From Lautropia mirabilis (GTDB taxonomy: Bacteria; Pseudomonadota; Gammaproteobacteria; Burkholderiales; Burkholderiaceae_B), in assembly GCA_945876565.1 (NCBI GenBank), contig CAMCOS010000001.1:1-64000 (forward strand): a stretch of 64,000 bases of DNA, read 5' to 3'. The notes beneath the pieces were generated by a model. That model ran no database searches and was not told where the DNA came from. It saw only the letters and a program-made list of their open reading frames with translations. Positions 51,012-60,488 of the stretch are shown one piece after another. The translations under genes were made by a program, and so were the position numbers. Position 1 is the stretch's first letter, and each line of letters starts with the position of its first letter.

Positions 51012-52403
51012 ATGGATCCAATTCTTTTGGGAGAAATTCTCTCTGGCTTGATGTTCTTTGGTGTAATCGGATTCCTGATGATCGGGTTTCCTGTGGCTTT
51101 CACGCTGGCCGGCACATCATTGATTTTTGCATTCATCGGCTATCACCTTGGTGTATTTGATTTCAGCAATTTTTCTTCGTTGGCCGGCAGATATATCGGC
51201 TTTATGACCAACGAAGTGCTGGTTGCCGTACCACTGTTCATCTTCATGGGTGTGATGCTTGAGCGGTCACGTATTGCAGAGCAACTGCTCATGACCATGA
51301 GTAAGCTTTTTGGCAATCTGCGTGGCGGACTTGGCATTTCGGTCATTCTGGTTGGTGCCTTGTTGGCCGCCTCCACTGGCGTGGTTGGTGCCACGGTCGT
51401 TACCATGGGCTTGATCTCATTGCCAGCCATGCTTAGAGCAAACTACGACCCGAAACTTGCCAGTGGTGTCATCTGTGCATCAGGCACACTTGGCCAAATC
51501 ATCCCACCCTCGACTGTGCTGATTTTTATGGCTGAGATGCTGGCAGGCATCAATGCGCAAGTGCAGATGTCAAAAGGCAACTTTGCTCCTGACCCAGTGT
51601 CCGTCGGTGACTTATTTGCCGGTGCCTTCATACCGGGTTTGTTGCTCGTTGCCTTGTATCTGCTTTGGATGGTTTTCAAGGCCATTACAGACCCCAAATC
51701 TTGCCCAGCGACCCCAGTGGCCAAGGAAGATCGCAGTGCGCTGTTCAAAGAAGTGCTGACGGCGCTCATTCCTCCTTTGCTGCTGATTATTGCAGTGCTT
51801 GGCTCGATTCTGGGTGGCGTGGCCACACCCACCGAAGCCGCATCTGTGGGTGCAATTGGCGCCGTGATTTTGGCCGCTTCGCGCTGGCGCCTCTCATGGC
51901 AAGTGCTCAAAGAGGCGGTGATATCGACTGCGACGATCACCTCGATGATTTTCATCATTATTTTTGGCGCATCGGTGTTTTCCATTGTGTTTCGGCAGAT
52001 GGGTGGCGACAATCTGGTACACGAATTCCTGTCTAACCTGCCAGGCGGTGCGATTGGCGCCATGATCGTGGTGATGCTGATCATGTTCGTGCTCGGCTTT
52101 ATTCTAGACACGTTCGAGATCATCTTCATCGTGATCCCGATCACTGCACCGATTTTGCTGATGCTGGGACTTGATCCTGTCTGGGTTGGCGTCATGGTTG
52201 GCGTGAACCTGCAAACCAGTTTCTTGACGCCGCCGTTTGGATTTGCGCTGTTTTATTTGCGAGGGGTTGCGCCACGAACGGTCACAACTGGGCAGATTTA
52301 CAAGGGTGTCATACCTTTTGTAGGGCTACAAATCTTGGCAATTGCTTTGCTCTTTGTCTTCCCCGAACTCGTGACCTGGTTGCCAGACGCGATCTACAAG
52401 TAA
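51012..52403 (+). CDS. TRAP transporter large permease (DctM-like)
   Basis: The 463-residue membrane protein has the DctM landmarks: GFPVAFTLAGTSLIFAFIGY near the start, ASTGVVGATVVTMGLISLPA and GTLGQIIPPSTVLIFMAEML in the first half, and VGVNLQTSFLTPPFGFALFY in the last. It is the ion-driven transport subunit for the system whose binding protein is encoded convergently just downstream. A bidirectional terminator separates the two transcripts. Confidence 0.94.
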   Translation: MDPILLGEILSGLMFFGVIGFLMIGFPVAFTLAGTSLIFAFIGYHLGVFDFSNFSSLAGRYIGFMTNEVLVAVPLFIFMGVMLERSRIAEQLLMTMSKLFGNLRGGLGISVILVGALLAASTGVVGATVVTMGLISLPAMLRANYDPKLASGVICASGTLGQIIPPSTVLIFMAEMLAGINAQVQMSKGNFAPDPVSVGDLFAGAFIPGLLLVALYLLWMVFKAITDPKSCPATPVAKEDRSALFKEVLTALIPPLLLIIAVLGSILGGVATPTEAASVGAIGAVILAASRWRLSWQVLKEAVISTATITSMIFIIIFGASVFSIVFRQMGGDNLVHEFLSNLPGGAIGAMIVVMLIMFVLGFILDTFEIIFIVIPITAPILLMLGLDPVWVGVMVGVNLQTSFLTPPFGFALFYLRGVAPRTVTTGQIYKGVIPFVGLQILAIALLFVFPELVTWLPDAIYK

Positions 52404-52443
52404 GTCCGCGGCCACTTGCCGCATTCACTGTCCAACTACTCGT

Positions 52444-52477
52444 AAAAAAGCCCAGCTTAATGAGCTGGGCTTTTTTT
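52444..52477. terminator. bidirectional rho-independent terminator
   Basis: An A-run, an 8-bp stem GCCCAGCT/AGCTGGGC with a TAATG loop, and a T-run. It can end both the dctQM transcript and the convergent dctP transcript. Confidence 0.92.
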
Positions 52478-52496
52478 CCGATACTAGCTATCTAGA

Positions 52497-53597
52497 TTAG
52501 AGCTTGAAGTACTTCGTACGTGCCTCAATGTACTGAGCATCAGTTCCATCAGTCTTAATCTTCGTTAAATTCAAGGCCTTGATGAAGCTATCAACCGTTT
52601 TCTGCGTCAATGGATCACCCTGATCCCGGATTTGGGTGATGACCTCTGCAGCGGCTGTAGCGGCAGCGCTGACAATGCTGTCGGGGAACTGTGGAATTGC
52701 GATCACACCGTGATCCCTGACCAACACCTCCAGTGCACGCGGGTCATTGGCCGCAAAGTCCGAAGCCACCTGGTCGTACTCTGCCTGGGCCACGTCGCGA
52801 ATGATTGCCTGCAAGTCTTTGGGCAGGGCCTGATACTTTGCCTTGTTAACCACGAGTTCTGTGGCAAGACCTGGTTCAACAAAGCTCGAGGTGTAGTAGT
52901 ACTTGCAAACCTTGTAGAACCCGAGGGCCAAATCGTTGTATGGGCCAACGAACTCAGCTGCATCGAGCGTGCCAGATTGCAACGCCTGAAAAATTTCACC
53001 CGGCGGCGTAGTAGTCACCGACGCACCGAGTTTGCCCCAGACCTGACCACCCAGACCTGGCGTGCGGAAACGCAGACCTTTCACATCATCTAGACCCTTG
53101 AGTTCCTTGCGGAACCAACCACCTGCCTGCGTGCCTGTATCGCCAGACAGAAAGCCCTGCAAACCAAACTGGTCATAGACCTCATCCCAAAGCTGCTGGC
53201 CACCCAGAAACCGCATCCACGCGGAGAGTTCGCGGCTGGTCATGCCGAACGGCACGCCCGTGAAGAACGCCAATGCCTTGCTCTTGTTCTGCCAGAAATA
53301 TGCCGCGCCGTGAGACATTTCCGCCCCACCATCAATCACGGCATCGACTGATTGAAACGGTGGCACCAATTCACCGGCCGAGAACACTTGTATGGTCAAC
53401 CGACCACCTGAGGCTGCCGTCACGCGATCGGCCAAACGCTGTGCGCCGACGCCCAAACCCGGCAAGCCTTTGGGCCACGTCGTCACCATGCGCCATGTGA
53501 TTTTATTCTGAGAAAGTGCAGGCGCGGCAACGGCCGACAAACCCACAACACCGGCCGAGGCCATGCCTGCCTGGCGGATAAACGAACGACGATTCAT
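52497..53597 (-). CDS. TRAP transporter solute-binding protein (DctP family)
   Basis: A twin-arginine-type signal (NRRSFIRQAG, cleaved near residue 30) leads a 366-residue DctP-family binding protein. Segments such as TWPKGLPGLGVGAQRLADRV and the SGTLDAAEFVGPYNDLALGF region match the branch that binds keto acids as dimers (TakP-like). It is convergent with dctQM and probably serves them, an unusual order because dctP normally shares the operon. Its own promoter includes a perfect TATAAT on the minus strand at 53650-53645, with a poor -35. Confidence 0.9.
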   Translation of the reverse strand: MNRRSFIRQAGMASAGVVGLSAVAAPALSQNKITWRMVTTWPKGLPGLGVGAQRLADRVTAASGGRLTIQVFSAGELVPPFQSVDAVIDGGAEMSHGAAYFWQNKSKALAFFTGVPFGMTSRELSAWMRFLGGQQLWDEVYDQFGLQGFLSGDTGTQAGGWFRKELKGLDDVKGLRFRTPGLGGQVWGKLGASVTTTPPGEIFQALQSGTLDAAEFVGPYNDLALGFYKVCKYYYTSSFVEPGLATELVVNKAKYQALPKDLQAIIRDVAQAEYDQVASDFAANDPRALEVLVRDHGVIAIPQFPDSIVSAAATAAAEVITQIRDQGDPLTQKTVDSFIKALNLTKIKTDGTDAQYIEARTKYFKL

Positions 53598-53731
53598 TGT
53601 TGGTCTCCTACTAACTGAAAAGTTGGTTAGTTAACTGCCGTTTGATTATAGACATCAAGCACCAAGCTAAGGCTATGAATTACCCTATGGGAATCAGGTA
53701 TGTGTTTGAATTTTTATCGCGCGGATAAAGG

Positions 53732-53747
53732 TTGGTGCACACACCAA
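53732..53747. promoter_or_regulatory. perfect inverted repeat upstream of dctP, possible GntR-type operator
   Basis: TTGGTG-CACA-CACCAA, similar in form to FadR/GntR operators (TGGTN3ACCA). It lies between dctP and the MBL-fold gene, about 85 bp upstream of the dctP -10. No GntR gene is in the window. Confidence 0.35.
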
Positions 53748-53874
53748 AATTCCCACTTTTATAGTCAGTTTTTTTAGCGCCCTGGCTTGCGAGTTATTGA
53801 TGCAACTCATGGACGCCACCAGGCGCTCATGCCAAAATTAACATGATCCACCTGTTAACCAGTGAGTCACAACC

Positions 53875-54846
53875 ATGCTGCAACCTGTAGACAGTCTTGA
53901 CATCCAGATCATCGTTGACAACTCAACGGATATGCTTTCCTCGACACCTACCAATGTGCAAAGCGAAGCCGCCGGACTTTTTAAGCGGGGTGCGCGGATG
54001 TTAGGTGGACTTTGCCTATGCTGCGCTGCACACGGCTTGTCTTGCCTGATCACGGCAAAGCGCGGCAAGACCACCCACACCGTATTGTTTGACACCGGGC
54101 CAGAAGAGCAGGCTTTTGAGCGCAACGTCAGCCGGCTTGCGATTGACCTTGGCACGGTCGACAGCATTGTCTTGTCGCATGGACACTGGGATCATGCCGG
54201 TGCCTTGCTTTTGGCGCTGAGCATGATTCATTCCCGCAAAAAAACACCTCCCATCCCTTTTTACGGACATCCAGATATGTTTTTTTCCAGGGCAATCACC
54301 CTGGCTGGTGGAGTGCAGCGCCCGATGGTCGACATTCCGAGCGAAGATGAGTTGACTGCTTTTGGTGCTGATGTTCGCCTGATGCGCCAAGCCACTGCAC
54401 TGCACGACGGCATGTTCCTGGTCAGCGGCGAAATTGCGCGCGTTACTTCGTTTGAGAAAGGGTTCCCTGGGCAAGTCAGGCTTAACGAGCAAGAACAATG
54501 GGAGCCAGACGAGCTCATGATGGATGAGCGATGGCTTGGCATTGATGTCAAAGACAAAGGCCTGGTGATTTTTAGCGCGTGCTCACATGCAGGCGTTGTG
54601 AACGTGCTCAAAGATGCCCAACGGATGTATCCAAATCGACCCATACATGCTGTATTTGGTGGCTTCCATCTCTCGGGACCGAACGAGAGCGTCATTGACG
54701 ATACCGTCCAGGGGCTCAAGGAATTTGACCTTCAGCTCATTGGAGCAGGGCACTGCACTGGCTGGCGCGCAATGGCCGCACTGAGCAATGCCTTTGGTGA
54801 TCAAGTCTTGGCACCGACGGCCGTTGGTAAGCGTTATTCAATCTAA
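53875..54846 (+). CDS. MBL-fold metallohydrolase (COG1237-like)
   Basis: The 323-residue protein has the metallo-beta-lactamase motif SHGHWDHAGA (H102, H104, D106, H107), preceded by VLFDTGPEEQAFERN; the later metal ligands appear in SACSHAGVVNVL, and GAGHCTGW ends the fold. It resembles the family annotated as 7,8-dihydropterin-6-methyl-4-beta-aminobenzene phosphate synthase-like. Substrate unknown. It is divergent from dctP. Confidence 0.86.
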   Translation: MLQPVDSLDIQIIVDNSTDMLSSTPTNVQSEAAGLFKRGARMLGGLCLCCAAHGLSCLITAKRGKTTHTVLFDTGPEEQAFERNVSRLAIDLGTVDSIVLSHGHWDHAGALLLALSMIHSRKKTPPIPFYGHPDMFFSRAITLAGGVQRPMVDIPSEDELTAFGADVRLMRQATALHDGMFLVSGEIARVTSFEKGFPGQVRLNEQEQWEPDELMMDERWLGIDVKDKGLVIFSACSHAGVVNVLKDAQRMYPNRPIHAVFGGFHLSGPNESVIDDTVQGLKEFDLQLIGAGHCTGWRAMAALSNAFGDQVLAPTAVGKRYSI

Positions 54847-55216
54847 GACTGCATTGCTGTCTGGGTAAAAGCTGCTCTGGCTACCAAACGCAGCGTAACC
54901 ACCTAATACGTCTGCTCAACTGACACTGGCTCACGCAACCCGAGGCGCCCGACAAAACGCTGACTTGTTGTCGCTGCTCTCAGCTGTCTGCCCCTTTACG
55001 AGACGCGTTGTGCAAGCGCATGAAATTGCCCCAATGCGACGAGCCTTATTGCTGCAATGCAAAAGAAATCGACGCGATTCGATGAGCTGCCAAGTTTCTC
55101 TTACCTAGGGAAAACAGTGGGAAACAGGAAGTTTGCTTAAATGATTCTTACAGATAGAATCGGCTCAATCGGCAAAATTTGTGCAAGCCGATGTTGACTA
55201 GTCAATTGGAGACGTC
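54847..55216. other. 370-bp stretch upstream of the second TAXI gene
   Basis: No gene, RNA or terminator is evident in most of it. A probable sigma-70 promoter for the TAXI operon is TTGCTT (55133-55138), a 16-bp spacer and TAGAAT (55155-55160), about 55 bp before the ATG. Confidence 0.45.
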
Positions 55217-56167
55217 ATGAAAAAAATCACCAAATTAAGCCTCAGTGCGATTGCCGTTACCGGTGCGCTAGCGTGCGCGCCGGTTGCCGCGCAACAAGTC
55301 ACCTTCATGACCGGCCCGCAGGGCGGTGTGTGGGTGCCACTCGGTGGCGCTTTAAAAGGCATGTGGGAAAAAGCAGTGCCCGGTCTGGACATCACGATTA
55401 CTCCAGGTGCTGGTGTCGCGAACGTGCGCGGCGTCAATGAAAAGAAAGCGCAAATTGGTATGTCCAACTCCAGCACCGCCGTTGATGGTGTACAGGGCAA
55501 GCCGCCGTACAAAGAAAAGACTGATGGCGTCTGTCAGCTTGCCAATTTGTATCCACAGTACTTCCAAGTGGTGGCACAAAAAAATGCTGGCGTGAACTCG
55601 TTTAAAGACATGAAAGGCAAGCGTCTGGTTACACAACCGCGTGGCAACACGGCCGAAGTGTTGACTGCCACGGTGCTGCAACTGAACGGCATGACCTATG
55701 ACGACATGAGCAAAACCAACTTCCAGGCTGGTTACACCGACGCCGTGTCGATGATGAAGGATGGTCACGTGGATGTCTTCACCTTAGGCACCACTGCGCC
55801 GTCATCCGCGGTGATGGATTTGGCGAACGCACGTGATGTGGTTCTTGTGCCGGTTGATGATGAGACCATGAAGGGCATGCGCGAGATGAACCCGGCCTAC
55901 AACAAACTCATCATCAAAGCTGGCACCTACCCGGGGCAAACAGCGGATGTTCCAGCCATCGGCTACTTCACGCACGTGATTGTGGCGTGCGACTTGCCTG
56001 ACAAACTCGTCTACACCATGGTTAAAACCATGGCTGAAAACATTCCAGACATGGTGGCAGTCAGCAAGAGCATGTCCAACCTGACCCCGCAAATAATGGC
56101 AACAGAGATGGGTGTGCCGATGCATCCGGGCGCTATTAAGTACTACAAAGAAGTCGGCGCAATGTAA
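55217..56167 (+). CDS. TAXI-family TRAP solute-binding protein (second system)
   Basis: The 316-residue protein has a signal peptide (about residues 1-25, ending PVAAQ) and the TAXI start VTFMTGPQGGVWVPLGGALK. GKRLVTQPRGNTAEVLTATV and a C-terminal MHPGAIKYYKEVGAM match the family. It is the periplasmic receptor for the fused permease encoded 63 nt downstream. It differs considerably from the TAXI protein at 26623, so the two probably bind different solutes. Confidence 0.92.
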   Translation: MKKITKLSLSAIAVTGALACAPVAAQQVTFMTGPQGGVWVPLGGALKGMWEKAVPGLDITITPGAGVANVRGVNEKKAQIGMSNSSTAVDGVQGKPPYKEKTDGVCQLANLYPQYFQVVAQKNAGVNSFKDMKGKRLVTQPRGNTAEVLTATVLQLNGMTYDDMSKTNFQAGYTDAVSMMKDGHVDVFTLGTTAPSSAVMDLANARDVVLVPVDDETMKGMREMNPAYNKLIIKAGTYPGQTADVPAIGYFTHVIVACDLPDKLVYTMVKTMAENIPDMVAVSKSMSNLTPQIMATEMGVPMHPGAIKYYKEVGAM

Positions 56168-56230
56168 ATCACTGTCATTGTAGGGCTCATCAATTCAATA
56201 AAAACAACCACTTCACACCAGGACAAAAAC

Positions 56231-58135
56231 ATGAGTGAAGTCATCTCGGAAGAAAAAGCAGCGTCAGTCCCTGTTTCTTCGATCATGAAGCGGCTTATTA
56301 CCGCGATCGCCGTCACGATGTCGCTCTACCACATGTACGTCACGTGGTTCGGGCCACCCGAGGCGGTAATTTACCGTGGCACCCATCTCATGTTTGCCAT
56401 GGTCCTGGTGTTTTTGTTGTTCCCTAGCCACCGCGGATCTCCCAATCCGTGGTGGCGCGCCTTTGACGTGCTGTTGCTTGTGCTTGGTCTGGGGGGAGTC
56501 TTGCACATCTTCATCACGTATGAGGACTTTATCAACCGGATCATCTACATCGACGACCTCACCACCGGTGATGTGATCTGGGGTGTCATCATGATCCTTA
56601 CGGTGCTAGAAGCCACCAGGCGCATCATTGGCTGGGCCCTACCTCTGACCGCCATGGTCTTTGTGGGTTACGCCTATTTCTTTACCAATGTGACTTGGCA
56701 AGTGTTGCTCGAGCAGCTGTATCTGTCCACGGAAGGTATCTTTGGCTCCACGCTCGGTGTATCGGCAGCCTACGTGATGCTCTTTGTGATCTTTGGCGCT
56801 TTCATGGAAAAAAGCGGCACGGGACGGCTCTTCATGGATTTTTCGATGTCGCTGACTGGCAAGTCCTCGGGCGGGCCGGGCAAGGTTGCCATCATCAGCT
56901 CATCGATGTTTGGCACGGTGTCTGGCAGTGCCGTGGCCAACGTCATGGTCACCGGGCCAATCACCATTCCTCTGATGAAACGCACAGGCTTTAGACCCGC
57001 ATTTGCGGCCGCGGTTGAGTCGGTGGCATCCACGGGCGGGCAGATCATGCCACCGGTGATGGGCGCTGTGGCGTTTGTGATGGCTGAGTTTTTAGCGGTG
57101 CCTTATCTGCAAATCACGATCTGGGCGATTGTGCCGGCAGCGCTCTATTACCTCTCTGTTTTCTTTGCGGTGCACTTTGAAGCCAAGCGATACCGTTTGG
57201 CGGGTATTCCGGAAGATGAGTTGCCTAAACTTTGGCAGGTCATGCTGGTGCGTGGACAATTGTTTATCCCCATGTTTGTCATTCTGATCGGCTTGGTTCT
57301 CGGCTACTCAGCACCGATGTGCGCCTTGGTGGCTGCACTAAGTTGCCTACCCATTGCGATGTTGCGCAAAGAAACTCGCAAAACCATCACCTGGGCCACG
57401 CCGATCCAGGCACTTGAAGAGGGTGCGCGCGGCGCGCTCTCCGTGGCCATGGCATGCGCCTGCGCTGGTTTGGTCATTGGCTCAATCAGTATCACGGGCA
57501 TGGGCATTGTGTTCACCCAAGTCGTGGTCGATCTAGCAAGCAACCACATCTTTCTGGCGCTACTGGTCACGGCGATTGCCGGGATTATCCTGGGCATGGG
57601 CATGCCCACCACACCCGCCTACATTGTGATGGTGGCACTGTTGGTGCCAGCGCTCATCAAAATGGGCATCGTCGCACCCGCGGCCCACCTGTTTGCGCTT
57701 TATTTCGCGATTCTATCTGCCATCACACCACCGGTTGCTTTGTCGGTGTTTGCAGCAGCCGGCATTGCGGGTGCCAGCATGTGGAGCTCGGGCTTAGCCG
57801 CCGTGCGGGCGGCTGCGCCGGCCTATATCGTTCCGTTCATGTTCGTGTATGAGCCAGCGCTGCTGTTCATCGTCGATGAGGGTCAACACTGGTACCACTC
57901 GATTTGGCCGATCATAACGGCAACGATCGGTGTAATTGCACTGGCCGGTGGCCTGTTTGGCTGGCTACTTAGCTATGCCACACTGCTGCAGCGAGTCCTG
58001 CTCGTAGTGGGTGCTTTGTCACTGATCAAGCCCGGCGGGCTTACGGATCTAATTGGATTTGGTATTCTTGGATTGGTGGTTATTTGGCAGCTAACGGTTC
58101 CCAGACAACCACCCTTAGCTCAAGCAACTACTTAA
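56231..58135 (+). CDS. fused TRAP transporter permease (second TAXI system)
   Basis: This single-chain DctQM-type permease has 634 residues: an N-terminal DctQ-like part (about residues 20-190) and a DctM-like part with SMFGTVSGSAVANVMVTGPI, VASTGGQIMPPVMGAVAFVM and GMGMPTTPAYIVMVALLVPA. It should import an organic acid together with the TAXI protein upstream. A hydroxyacid dehydrogenase gene follows by 19 nt, which hints that the solute may be a 2-hydroxyacid. Confidence 0.92.
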   Translation: MSEVISEEKAASVPVSSIMKRLITAIAVTMSLYHMYVTWFGPPEAVIYRGTHLMFAMVLVFLLFPSHRGSPNPWWRAFDVLLLVLGLGGVLHIFITYEDFINRIIYIDDLTTGDVIWGVIMILTVLEATRRIIGWALPLTAMVFVGYAYFFTNVTWQVLLEQLYLSTEGIFGSTLGVSAAYVMLFVIFGAFMEKSGTGRLFMDFSMSLTGKSSGGPGKVAIISSSMFGTVSGSAVANVMVTGPITIPLMKRTGFRPAFAAAVESVASTGGQIMPPVMGAVAFVMAEFLAVPYLQITIWAIVPAALYYLSVFFAVHFEAKRYRLAGIPEDELPKLWQVMLVRGQLFIPMFVILIGLVLGYSAPMCALVAALSCLPIAMLRKETRKTITWATPIQALEEGARGALSVAMACACAGLVIGSISITGMGIVFTQVVVDLASNHIFLALLVTAIAGIILGMGMPTTPAYIVMVALLVPALIKMGIVAPAAHLFALYFAILSAITPPVALSVFAAAGIAGASMWSSGLAAVRAAAPAYIVPFMFVYEPALLFIVDEGQHWYHSIWPIITATIGVIALAGGLFGWLLSYATLLQRVLLVVGALSLIKPGGLTDLIGFGILGLVVIWQLTVPRQPPLAQATT

Positions 58136-58154
58136 TACAATTGGAGTCTGGTGC

Positions 58155-59312
58155 ATGACGATCATTACCAACATCGAGGACTTGCGCCGTCTGGCAAAGC
58201 GGCGCGTACCGCGTATGTTTTATGACTATGCCGACTCAGGCTCCTGGACCGAATCAACTTATCGGGCCAACGAGAGCGACTTCCAGAAAATCAAGCTGCG
58301 CCAGCGGATTTTGGTGGACATGGAACATCGCTCCACCCGCACCACCATGATCGGGCACGCGGTGGCGATGCCGGTGGCCATTGCCCCCACTGGCCTGACC
58401 GGCATGCAGCACGCCGACGGTGAGATTTTGGCCGCACGCGCGGCCAAGGCTTTTGGGGTGCCGTTTACGCTGTCAACGATGAGCATCTGCTCCATCGAAG
58501 ACGTCGCACATGGCACTGACAATCACCCCTTCTGGTTTCAGCTCTATGTCATGAAAGATCGGGATTTCATTACCCGTCTGATCGAAAGAGCCAAGGCAGC
58601 TAATTGCTCAGCACTGGTGCTGACACTTGACCTACAGATTCTGGGTCAGCGCCACAAGGACCTGCGTAACGGTTTAAGTGCGCCACCCAAGCTGACACTG
58701 GCCAACATGATCAACATTGCCACCAAGCCCCGCTGGGCGCTGGGCATGTTGAGCACCAAACGACGCCAGTTTGGCAACATCGTTGGGCACGTTAAGGGCG
58801 TGACAGACATGTCGCGACTCAGTGAATGGACAGCTTCACAGTTTGATCCAAAGCTAAACTGGGACGATGTGCAATGGATCAAGAAGCTTTGGGGCGGTAA
58901 ACTGATCCTCAAAGGCATCATGGATGTTGAGGACGCCAGGCTGGCGGCTCAGTCCGGGGCCGATGCCTTGATTGTCAGCAATCATGGCGGCCGACAGCTC
59001 GACGGAGCAGACTCAAGCATCAACGCGTTGCCAGCCATTGTTGATGCAGTAGGGAAACAAATTGAAGTGCACATGGATGGCGGTATCCGCAGCGGCCAAG
59101 ATGTGCTCAAGGCAAGGGCTTTGGGTGCACACGGTTGCTACATCGGGCGCAGTTTTCTCTACGGGCTTGGTGCCATGGGGCAAGCGGGTGTTACCAAGGC
59201 ACTTGAGCTTATTCACAATGAGCTCGACCTGTCGATGGCCTTTTGCGGGGTTACCGACGTCGAAAAAGTCGACAAACGCATCTTATTGCCGGGTACCTTT
59301 CCGACCGCCTGA
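58155..59312 (+). CDS. FMN-dependent alpha-hydroxyacid dehydrogenase (LldD-like)
   Basis: The 385-residue protein has the FMN-dependent hydroxyacid oxidase fold: PRMFYDYADSGSWTESTYRA, then MPVAIAPTGLTGMQHADGEI, and the catalytic signature SNHGGRQLDG (H about 277) followed by DGGIRSGQDVLKARALGAHG. Relatives oxidise L-lactate, mandelate or glycolate. It is co-transcribed with the TAXI TRAP genes, so it probably acts on the imported solute; L-lactate is possible but not proven. Confidence 0.9.
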   Translation: MTIITNIEDLRRLAKRRVPRMFYDYADSGSWTESTYRANESDFQKIKLRQRILVDMEHRSTRTTMIGHAVAMPVAIAPTGLTGMQHADGEILAARAAKAFGVPFTLSTMSICSIEDVAHGTDNHPFWFQLYVMKDRDFITRLIERAKAANCSALVLTLDLQILGQRHKDLRNGLSAPPKLTLANMINIATKPRWALGMLSTKRRQFGNIVGHVKGVTDMSRLSEWTASQFDPKLNWDDVQWIKKLWGGKLILKGIMDVEDARLAAQSGADALIVSNHGGRQLDGADSSINALPAIVDAVGKQIEVHMDGGIRSGQDVLKARALGAHGCYIGRSFLYGLGAMGQAGVTKALELIHNELDLSMAFCGVTDVEKVDKRILLPGTFPTA

Positions 59313-59333
59313 TCGCGCAGGGGAGGCATTCGC

Positions 59334-60488
59334 ATGAAGTCGCCCCGCATTTTAATTGTCGCTGCCATCGCCTTGCTGATCGGTGTCTGGATGGGCTGGC
59401 GTACTTGGCAAGGACCTCTGGTTGATGGCTATGTTGTCGAGTCTGAGCCACTGGTGCAGACGGTTGTCGCCACTGGACGAGTGATTTCCACGTCCACTGC
59501 CCAGATCGGTGCCGAAATTACAGGTATTGTGGTCGAGCGCCACGTCCGCGACGGCGATGTGGTTGCGCCCGGCGACCTGCTGCTCACACTGCGCGCTGAT
59601 GATCTGGCAGCGCGCGTTCGCGAAGCCAAGGCCGCTGTCAATAACCTGCGCCAATCACGACGTCTTCAAGCCGAGGAGGCCTTAAAACAGGCTCAGTCAC
59701 AAGTTGAACAGGCGGTACGCGAAGCCGAGCGACGTCAGGCCTTGCTTAAAAGCGAATCAATTTCCCGCGAGATTGTTGAAAAAGCCCTCAATGCGCAGAT
59801 CGTAGCGCAAGCCAACTTGCGCCAAGCCAAGCTCGTGGCGGATTCGCTCGCACCGGGCGGCCCTGAGGAGATCATCTTGTTAGAGCGCCTGGCCGCCGCA
59901 CAAGCGGCCCTGGAAAAAACCGAGATCCGGGCGCAGTTTCCCGCCATTGTGCTGACCCGCAATGTCGAACCCGGTGATGTCGTACAACCCGGACGCACCC
60001 TGATGGAGCTCGCCAAGCTCGGGCAAACTGAGGTGCTCGTGCCCGTCGATGAGCGCAATCTGGGTGTGTTGCAACTGGGCCAGCAAGCCGTTTGCATCCC
60101 CGATGCCTATCCGGACAATCAATTCAACGCGTCTGTTGACCACATCGCACCGACCGTCGACACAGAGCGCGGCACGGTTGACGTGCGGCTCTCGGTACCT
60201 AACCCACCCGACTACCTGCGTCAGGACATGACCGTGACGGCAACGATCGTAACCGGCAAACGCGACAATGCCCTGATCGTGCCAAACGACACACTGCGCG
60301 ACATCAAAGGCAATCAGGCGCTGGTGCAAATGATTGAACTTGGTCGGGTAGCGCAGCGAAACATCGAGCTGGGTCTGCGTGGCTTGACGCACAGCGAAGT
60401 GCTTAGCGGCTTGTCTGCCGGTGATGTGCTGATTCGCACGCCGGGTCTGGTGGCTGGCCAACGGGTTCGTGCTGGCAATGTGGATTGA
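59334..60488 (+). CDS. HlyD/MacA-like periplasmic adaptor
   Basis: The 384-residue protein has an N-terminal membrane anchor (about residues 4-20), a biotinyl-lipoyl domain start (LVQTVVATGRVISTSTAQIG), a coiled-coil hairpin (about 100-190) and a second lipoyl half with FPAIVLTRNVEPGDVVQPGR. It is the adaptor of an ABC exporter; the order adaptor-permease-ATPase matches DevBCA rather than macAB. It overlaps the permease gene by 11 nt. No outer-membrane channel gene is nearby. Confidence 0.87.
   Translation: MKSPRILIVAAIALLIGVWMGWRTWQGPLVDGYVVESEPLVQTVVATGRVISTSTAQIGAEITGIVVERHVRDGDVVAPGDLLLTLRADDLAARVREAKAAVNNLRQSRRLQAEEALKQAQSQVEQAVREAERRQALLKSESISREIVEKALNAQIVAQANLRQAKLVADSLAPGGPEEIILLERLAAAQAALEKTEIRAQFPAIVLTRNVEPGDVVQPGRTLMELAKLGQTEVLVPVDERNLGVLQLGQQAVCIPDAYPDNQFNASVDHIAPTVDTERGTVDVRLSVPNPPDYLRQDMTVTATIVTGKRDNALIVPNDTLRDIKGNQALVQMIELGRVAQRNIELGLRGLTHSEVLSGLSAGDVLIRTPGLVAGQRVRAGNVD

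Noticed and set aside
51443-52195. 250-residue minus-strand open frame inside dctM
   Set aside because: Antisense to a well-conserved permease gene; its composition mirrors the hydrophobic codons of the plus strand.
55165-55190. Sigma-54-like GG-N10-GC before the second TAXI gene
   Set aside because: Only the core GG and GC match; a better sigma-70 candidate lies just upstream.
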